Below, in pieces: positions 55,870 to 64,000 of a stretch of DNA of 64,000 bases. The position numbers and the translations under genes were made by a program. Each line of letters starts with the position of its first letter. The first letter of the stretch is position 1. Source of the stretch: Azolla caroliniana (taxonomy: Eukaryota; Polypodiophyta); contig JBHGNT010000003.1 of NCBI GenBank assembly GCA_043228905.1, forward strand, positions 20,460,001-20,524,000, written 5' to 3'. The notes under the pieces are model-generated. The model searched no databases and was not told the origin of the DNA. It was given only the letters and a program-made list of their open reading frames with translations.

Positions 55870-57980
55870 ATGAGCGCAATTGTCACATGTGCAAGACAAA
55901 TTAAGCAAGAAGTTAAACCAATGGAGCAGGTCTAAACTATCCTTTGCTGGTAGGGTTCTTATTGCGAACCAGGTGATGTTCACCACCATGTGGCACTCAG
56001 TCTCGTGTTGGATTATGGACCCTTCAGGCTTGCGCGCGGTTAAGGCTGCCATCAGGGGATTTATATGGTCAGGTAAGGACATCCTCATGGTTGGCGCCAG
56101 ATTGTCATGGCATTGGTTAATACAACCGCGGGCCAAAGGGGGGCTTGGCCTCATAGACACCTTAATCAGAGCCGAGCATTGCTAGCCAAAATGGTGGTTC
56201 ACTGCCTCCTGCCAGGTAAGGAGTGTTGGAAGGTTCTACTTTGCAATAGGTTGCAGGCAGGGACTCCCAAGTATGGTAGGCCTTGGCCCGACTCCTTGAA
56301 TTGGTGTTGCACGAGCGGCGTCCCACCCAAGATGGCTTGTCTTCCAGAGGAGAGGGTCACAAACTCCATCTTGCGGCCATGGTGTCACATACGACATCAT
56401 TTGGTCAAGCACACGCCGGAGACACTAATCGAGTGGTCTAGACAACCATTATTTTGGAACCCTCTGGTGCGAACAAGTGACGACATGATGTTAGGCCAGC
56501 TTAAGGGCCTAGCATTGGGAAAGCTTGCGCAAACAGGGCTTCACTCTTTAGATGATTGGAGACGCACGGTGGCTTTAAGAGGAGCCCAGGAGGTCTCATT
56601 CCCTCCCCTCGAGGGAGCCATGAAAATGCGGAGATTGCTAGTTGAGGCTGTTGATAGGGTTCTAATGGGGGAGATGCTTGGTTCGGTCTCTTTGATGAGG
56701 CTGCAAGGGTTAAGGCGCTGAAGGGCATGAGCGGATCGGGAAGAGATAGGATTTTTGGGGAGAGTCAGAGTAGGGGCTCTTGGCACCCTATCCGCGTGGT
56801 GGCACAGGTTGGTAACATCTGGAAGACAGACCCGGATGTTGCTAAGGTGGAACCCCCTTGGAAGTTATGGATATATGGTTGTCGTCCCCTCGTCGAACTA
56901 GAATGGGACCCAAGGGATTTCAGGTGGAAACATGATGGCAGATTTCGTCATTTCTTCGAGTACAACACTAAACTAGGTTGGATTTTTCAACTGCAGCTAG
57001 ACGGCCCCTTACGCAACGGCTGGCGTACATTGGGCATCCTTGATGAGGTGCTCATTACCTTTTGGAAGGGTCTCTAGCGTCTCCACTTGTCGAAAAAGAT
57101 AAAGTTTTTTTGGTGGCAAATCAGTCATAATGTGGTTCCCGTTGGCGAATGGCTAGGTAAACGTGGCGGCCCGTTAGGCTGCCCACTTTGCCATTCACCT
57201 ATTGAGACTCTGAGGCATTGTCTGTGGGATTGCCCTCACGCTCAAAAGGTATGGGATAGAGTGACTCGCCTCCTTGCGGCATGTGAAGTGGAAGGAACAA
57301 CATCGTGGAGTGTTGCGGTAGGGCTTGATCACTCTCTTGATAGGTGGACGGACGCCTTCAATGTGGATAGTTGGTGCAACGTATGCATGAGAGGAAAAAT
57401 CGCCAAGATTCGATTTGAGAGAGGCTTACAGTCTGCATCCCCTAGGTTCCCAGACATTTGGATGCTTATCGCAGGCTTCACCCTGTGGTATGTATGGAAA
57501 GCGTGTTGCCTAAAGGTCTTCCAGGATCTGGTGCAGCCCCCGGAGGAAGTGATCACGAACATATGGTTTGCGTTTATTAGCTGCCTACGAGAGCAATTGG
57601 ACGAGGTTTGCAACCATTCCTCTGAAGTGGGTACTACTCGTTTGTGCTTTTGGCTGAAATGGCGGAACACGCCTATGGTGACACAAGGAGGAAGTGGCCC
57701 GAGGTGGAACTACCAGCCCCCACGTTGGCTGTTTCCGGCTCACTTACCACCCTCCCTTTGTTGTCGACCCCAGGAGTTGTCTCGTACTAGCCATCACTGC
57801 AGGGCACCGTTTTAGCTATAGGTACTTACACTAAGTAGTTAGTCCAAAAGGCGATGTAACTAGTCTCAATTTCTTGAACTGGATCGGAGGGAGATTCCCC
57901 AATCTGTGTTTAAGCCTCCTTGTACAGTCTCTTTGTAATAATCCTACCTAACTAATGGGAACATAGCTTCATTTTGGGAA
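55870..57980 (+). pseudogene. LINE ORF2 3'-end relic with zf-RVT domain
   Basis: From 55880: VQDKLSKKLNQWSRSKLSFA, GRVLIANQVMFTTMWHSVSC and FIWSG, the conserved region after the LINE RT. A frameshift lies near 56110-56190 and there is a stop at about 57076. Then KIKFFWWQISHNVVPVGEWL with CPLCHSPIETLRHCLWDCPH (zf-RVT, C-X2-C-X(n)-H-X-C type), open to 57815. An A-rich tail AAAAAAATAAAAATATGG is near 57970. GC content is higher than around it, suggesting a younger, later arrival than the 54963 relic. Confidence 0.85.
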
Positions 57981-58189
57981 AAAAATAAAAATATGGAACC
58001 TCTTGATTGGGGTTCCCTTTGTCATATTATAAATAATCTACTACTTGTAGGCAAATTTTAAATGAATCTAAGGAATGTGTAGAAGAGGAAATGGGTATTA
58101 ATACTAAATCAATGTTGAGATATTTTTATGTGTTTTATGATCGTGTCATTATTTTGTTCTTTATCAAAAAATGTTGCAAATAATAGTCA

Positions 58190-58590
58190 GCAACAGTTTA
58201 GTTTGAACCGAACCGAACCGTGAAACTGTGGCTTAATGGTTTAAATGGTTCAGTTCAAGTTCAAGTTTATTTAATGGTTCGGTTTCAATAGTTAGAAACC
58301 GTGGTTTAAACAGTTTAACGGGGTTTTTTTACAACAATCTTTTCATTTTTAAGCCTTATTCTCACATTTTAGGAAAATCTTTAAAATTTTGAAAAATTAA
58401 AAATTAAAATAATGAAATATTTTAAATTTTTAAAATTTAAAATTTGAATTTTGACCAAAACCGAAATCAAACCACGGTTTTAACGGTTTGGATTTTTTAA
58501 ACGGTTTCATGGTTCGGTTCAACTTTCAAAAAATTTAAACGGTTCGGTTTTGACACTCTCGAACCAAACCAAACCGTTGCCGATTGTTAG
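58190..58590. mobile_element. Inverted-repeat (MITE-like) element, 0.4 kb
   Basis: Ends GCAACAGTTTAGTTTGAACC (left) and its inverse, ending GGTTTGGTTTGGTTCG-type sequence (right, 58560-58580), with AACGGTTT/AAACCGTGG repeats inside. Similar in style to 54307-54959. No target duplication was confirmed. Confidence 0.5.
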
Positions 58591-61500
58591 TTGCAAACGT
58601 AAATTGGGGGATAGGTTCATGTATCATGGCCATTTCTTGTGAGACTTAAGAAAACCATGATATTATAGCACTTACCATAACTCCCTTGGACCAAGAAAAC
58701 ATTGCAATCAATTATACAACCTCTTCGATTTATGTTGCGATAGAAAGATAAGATGAGAATTATGTTGATTTCTTGGACCATTTGGCAACTCCCAACAATT
58801 AGTTGGTATTGTGGTATTGTATTTGGATGTGCCTTTGATTGCTTGTCGATTCTCTTTATTCAGAGACATCAGTTTCTAAAATCATCTATGGGCGTGTATG
58901 TTTCAATGTTACATTAAGACAAAATTATCAATGTATGTGAGAACTAAGAATAAGACATGATTGTGGCTATTGCTCTTTATGCGCACAACAATTGGGTCAC
59001 ATCATATTTTGAGTAGGCGACACTACTAGTCAAGATCTTTATTATGTATTCTGTCAAATTATAGATTTTATTTGGCAAAAGTTGTGAAGCATATTATTAT
59101 TTCAAGGATCTTTTACCTATTTGACATATTCACAACTTTGGTTGAACTCACGCTTGAATATCATTCACTAGTTGGCTTTCATGTAAATCAGAAAAGCACC
59201 GGAATATATGCAAGTTTGATGTAGGTTTAGAGTTGGCATTCACAATTGTAATTGGAATCAAAGGTTTTTATTTAGAGGGTGATAGTCAGGGGTCTACCTT
59301 TAGGTTCAACTCCAAGAGTCGAAGCTTGGGAACAATTACATGCTTCATTTATACTAATACAACTTAGTTGGATGATAGTTTTGAAATTTCAATGTGGGAA
59401 TCCTATTGTTCATAAATTTGAAAATACACAAATTACATTTGAAAACTTTTATATTGATGTAACTTAATGCTTATATAGTGGGTCTTTGCACAACATATGC
59501 AAATTTTTTACCCAAATGATGAGATGAAGATCATTGGGATTGCGGCATAACCTTGCCAAATAAGTTGTTCTTTGGCGGAAAAGTTGTTTCTAAAGCATTA
59601 AATGCCTCTTAAGTAGCATACATATCTATGGTGTGTGGAAACATGATCTTGACTCTTGCATATTAGTGTGTAATTACAATGAACACAAATTAATAGATAC
59701 ATACTTGTTTTTTACTTGTTATAATATGACTAGGTTGCATACTAATGAATAGATACATACTTGTTTTTTACTGAGCAATTATTTATTAAATTTAGACATA
59801 TCAAATGTTTATCATGTAATTTAATTAATGTAGAGACCAAGTGTGTAATAATTTTAATTTAACTTAAGATGTCTTCGAGGCGTCCTCGATTGTATGGCGT
59901 GGATACATGTCTTTATGTGTTGATATATGACATGTTCTTCGCGATTGGAGAGTGATGTCCCTCCAGTCCCTCTATTAAGTTCATCATAACGAGGCAACCC
60001 CTTGGTATTCAGTAGTGACCCTTGGAAGGGCAACACTCTAAGGTATGAATTGTGTTGGCCCTTATGAGGAAACGTAATTCAATCCATGCTTAGTGTTCAT
60101 CCACGTGAGATCAAACAAAGGGAAACCACCCTTTTATATACATTGTTGAGTACATGTAAGCAAGTGTGAGCATGATATATAGTTTGCTGTCTCAAAATAA
60201 AGATATGATATTTTCCCCTAAAATGGCTGTCCAACTAAAATTAGAGGATCTCAAATAGACTATGTAATCCAAGTACACGTTCTACATATTCTTACAACCA
60301 AACAATTTGCAAGTTGTTCCTGACAACATTATAATGCATTAGCTTTATCCTAATTAGGTTCCTAAAAGTAAGTAGCATAGTAATTAGATTAGGTTGTCAT
60401 AGTTACTTTTGTTAAACAAGCTTTAATAGCTTTCACCCTTATATTATTATGTTGATCTTAACCTTAACAAAGGAGATATGGTGTACAAATATGTGTAGTT
60501 CTTTTATATACACATCAAATTGCCTATGATGTGAGTACAATGGAGTCAGTTGGTATACTCGTTTATCCAACACAACTTTTGTATTTCTTATGATTTTATA
60601 ATACCAAGGCGTATCTCTTTAGGGAGGGGCGGGAGGGAATGACGATATGCAAATAAATCACAACTCCAGTTCAAATGGATGAGATTAGATAATCACATCC
60701 CATTAAGTACATATGTGATGCAAGTGATCACATATTCCACTTAAAGAGTTAATTTTAATGGATTTCTATTCAAAATATGTATATGCTCTTTTGCACTTGT
60801 GCTATATTTCAAAATGTTTGTGTTAGATGTTATTTGATCACAAACACACCATGGGTTAGAAGAAAGTGATTCTTTAAGTAGTCAATTCAAAATTCAGCCA
60901 CAAAACTCTAGTTGAATCCCTTCTAATTGTGGGTAGCTCGAGGCAAAATCAAGCCATCATGTATGTAGTATGTACATCTTCACATTTATAAACCGGAAGG
61001 TCAATTACATGAAGCGATTTATAGCTTTACATCCTAAAAGTACTCTTTCATCCATCGCCTATGAAATATATAAGCACTCTTGTGACTTATCACATCAACC
61101 GCAATCCATTTCAAATTTGATGTTATGAGAAATTGTTTGATGTTGAGATTTTCCGGTTAGTGATCATGTTGGATCTTGAGCCTCTTCACTTAGGGGTCTC
61201 ATATGTTCTTCATGATATTGTATTTATTAATTGGGTACCCATATTACAACAATCAAAAGGGAGAGAGATGCACAGGAGTCTAGAAGTTAAAGTCAATAAG
61301 AATTACATTCTCTTTTCTCTGACAATGCTTAAGAGATTATAAGTCAATCCCCTTGTCAAATTTACCCCTAGGAATGAATCATTGAATCATGCCTTGTGGG
61401 GACACATTGGCTAAAGGGAAATTAAATGCTAAGGAAGCAAAATTGTAGTGCTACCTCACTTGCATCAATGCAATGTGTTGGAGACAAGCCAAGGATTTCT

Positions 61501-62591
61501 CAAAATTAGATGTGGAATTGTTGTCCTCTACACTCCAATAATCATACTAGTGGTATCGCAATTGGAGCATGGAATGGTCAACACATCACCTTCTACACAC
61601 TCCACTCCATCTAGTAGCATAATGACAATATGAAGCATAAGCTACAATGGCATGAAAGTTATCTTATGCAAGTTGCATGAATCAAATGGGTACTACCATT
61701 AGCATTAGCATTGCACACATTTTTTTTAATGCTTTGTTTATTGTCCCATTACATATTGCATCACCAAATCCCTTTCTTCCTTGACAAACGGTCAAGAGTG
61801 TAGGTTTTGTTTTTTAATGAGAAAAAAATAAGCACAAATAAAAGTGTCTCATTCTCATTACCTATTTTTTGTGTGGGATGACCGTTGAAAAAACTTTCAA
61901 AAACACTAGTCAAATTTTAAAAAACCAAGATATCACTAAATGATGGAAATTTAGATCCACCAATGTTATTACATTACTTTTAGAAAGCAATTTTATCTAC
62001 AGGAAGAAGACAAAACAAGACAGAAAGTTTGAAGGGGTTGATGTATTACATTTCTCTTTACTTTCATCCTTTCATCATGTCAAGAAGAATATGATGTAAA
62101 GCAACTTTGGAGACTCAATCATGAACACACTTGGAACAACCTCTCTCTATCTAGAGACAATCAATCTTCTCTCTCAATTGTTCTTCTAGAACAATCTTTA
62201 CTCTCTCTTGAGCACAAATGTTCCTAGAACAATGTCCTACCTCACACATGTGCTTTCATTCTCCCCCTCTTATCTCTATCCCTCTTTTGAAGAACTAACT
62301 CTAGCATAATGTCATGTGTGCATGAACGATTTCTTCTTCTTGAACATGATTGTTTTGACGAATATGACGCCATCGATTAGCGCAAGTACTAGTTCAAGTG
62401 AGAGTTCTCATATTGCGTAATGCAACTCCCTTGCATGATTCATTTCATTCAATGGCTCTATGGGGGACATGCCAAAAGATTGAGAAGAGTTGGAAAAGGA
62501 CCTCCAAGGAGATTCGAGAAATATAACAGAAATTTGTTCTAGACGTGGAAATATGGAAAAAAACTCCTCCCCAAACCATTATTTCCATGCC

Positions 62592-62755
62592 TATCTCTAT
62601 CCCGCTACACTATTAATAGCAAACCATCCATTAAATGTGGCATTTCGTTTCTTATTGACAAACCAAAGATATCTCTATCTCATTACTCTACTTGTAGCAA
62701 ACCATTCATTAAATGTGGCATTTCCTTTATTACTATTTATAGATCAAAGTTATCT
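62592..62755. repeat. 78-bp tandem repeat, about 2.1 copies
   Basis: TATCTCTAT at 62592 and 62670, both followed by TAGCAAACCAT-CATTAAATG and TGGCATTTC. A third copy starts at about 62750. Confidence 0.85.
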
Positions 62756-63475
62756 CTTCCCGGAGAGAAACAAACCTTCTATCACCCGCCAATTCTCTAC
62801 AACAAACTTCACTCACTTTCTTATTCAATTGCAACATTCAGTAGTACAAAAAAACAAAAAACAAAATACTCCACACAAAACCTTGCATGTGAAACTCATT
62901 CACTTTTGAACCAACTCTCTCAATTGCGACGTTTAGCCAAGTAAAAAAATAAAAATAGCCCACTACTCAACCCCACATTATCATGAAAAGAGGTTATCAC
63001 TTTCGGCCCCATATATATATTATCATTCATGACAGACCCCGAATGATGAAAAGGAAACTCTCTCCATGTATATATGTCAATAGTGCAAACAATTGATTTC
63101 TTCACATAAGCCCAAAATAATATCTCCAAGGAAGCTGTCACCTAGCATGCGGGTGCGCCCACACACACCATAGCTGTCACTCACTGGCACCACCTCACAA
63201 ATTTCCCCGTTCCATAATCACAAAAGAATCCCCCTACCAAAGTTCCTCCAAACATGTTCTTTCAAACAATACAAAAAAAAGTGTGTACATCATTCATTGT
63301 AGGACAGCCCCAAAAAAGGTGAAAAGGAGCTTTTTGAGAAACCCAAACTGTAAAAACAATAAATAATCAATTTCAAAAACTAAGACCAACCAGCACAAGC
63401 AAGCTTGAGAACAAGAAACCCAATCACACCCAATCATAATAAATCAATTGCACAAGCAATAATGAAGAAAAATAC

Positions 63476-63476
<1 letters not shown>

Positions 63477-63507
<31 letters not shown>
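63477..63507. repeat. (AAT)n microsatellite
   Basis: About ten AAT units. Confidence 0.95.
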
Positions 63508-63799
63508 CAAATTGCATAAGCAAGAGCAAAAAGAAAAAATTACATTGGATGACAATCCATGGTAGAGTTTCTCTCTCCACTAACCTACATATGCCTATTA
63601 CTACATGTATATATACTTTCTCGAATAGGCAGAACAGTAATGGATCTGAAAGTATACACGCTTTCCACACGGGCAAAGGGCAAGGCAAAGCAATGGTGGA
63701 TTCTTTCAACCCCAAACAAAATATGACAATATGCATCATGTGAAAGATGAAAAATGGGCTCATGATCATGAATATGACTGTTTTTTTTACATACAATGC

Positions 63800-63838
63800 T
63801 GCTGCTGATGGTGGTGGTGGTGGTGGTGGTGGTGGTGT
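63800..63838. repeat. (GCT)n(GGT)n microsatellite
   Basis: Three GCT then about nine GGT units. Confidence 0.95.
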
Positions 63839-64000
63839 GGTGATGATACATTGAAAAGTTATTTACTGCATTGGGTGAAGATTTTCAAGCAAACAAATGT
63901 TATAGGTAAAAATTAGACGACAATAAATAATCAAATCAAATCAATCAATGGACCCAAAAAATCAATCCCTAACTTCTTTCTTCAACACTCTCAGAAGGCT

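Larger units (their letters stand above)
58600..64000. other. No gene recognised
   Basis: AT-rich, with only short open frames without motifs. Simple and tandem repeats are listed separately. There may be exons of unrecognised genes, but nothing I can support. Confidence 0.45.

Noticed and set aside
57329-57670. 113-codon minus-strand ORF
   Set aside because: Antisense to the LINE zf-RVT frame, which has clear domain support.

Overview
The window is nuclear DNA of a land plant, most likely a seed plant. It carries intron-containing genes for plant proteins (cyclin T, a peroxisomal dienoyl-CoA isomerase ending in SKL, the SNARE YKT61, a SYP4-type syntaxin first exon). These sit in AT-rich DNA with many (GA)n/(CT)n microsatellites, Ty1/copia elements with initiator-Met-tRNA primer sites, and LINE relics. 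The species cannot be named from sequence alone.

Layout. 1-5100: first exon of a SYP4-like syntaxin on the minus strand, behind a leader of degenerate telomere-like repeats. 5118-5678: a solo LTR with a perfect 5-bp target duplication. 6212-20106: a three-deep nest. An old, decayed copia element is split by a young copia element (copy A, 9979-18385, TSD GTTGT). Copy A is itself interrupted by a 3.6-kb segment (11573-15160) with a Penelope-like reverse transcriptase on the minus strand. Downstream of that RT, in the same sense, is a sequence meeting every core requirement of a hammerhead ribozyme (12481-12526). 20107-28156: a six-exon cyclin T gene with a LINE relic in its 3.9-kb first intron. 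31322-32523: two-exon dienoyl-CoA isomerase. 35295-37908: six-exon YKT61. 42513-43854: a possible RING-H2 gene. 46362-51737: an apparently intact copia element (copy B, same family as A) inserted into a LINE relic, with almost identical LTRs. 54300-58600: two LINE 3' relics and two inverted-repeat elements. 58600-64000: no gene recognised.

The most interesting system is the Penelope-like element. It has an RT without a visible GIY-YIG endonuclease, a proline-rich upstream frame that overlaps the RT frame, and a hammerhead whose helix III can form only as a dimer. Its insertion replaced about 757 bp of copia sequence. Because the interrupted copia element still has essentially identical LTRs, the Penelope-like insertion looks recent.

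Host genes: cyclin T works with CDKC in P-TEFb-type transcription elongation; the isomerase acts in peroxisomal beta-oxidation of unsaturated fatty acids; SYP4 syntaxins and YKT61 both act in trans-Golgi membrane fusion. Nothing indicates that these genes are functionally clustered.
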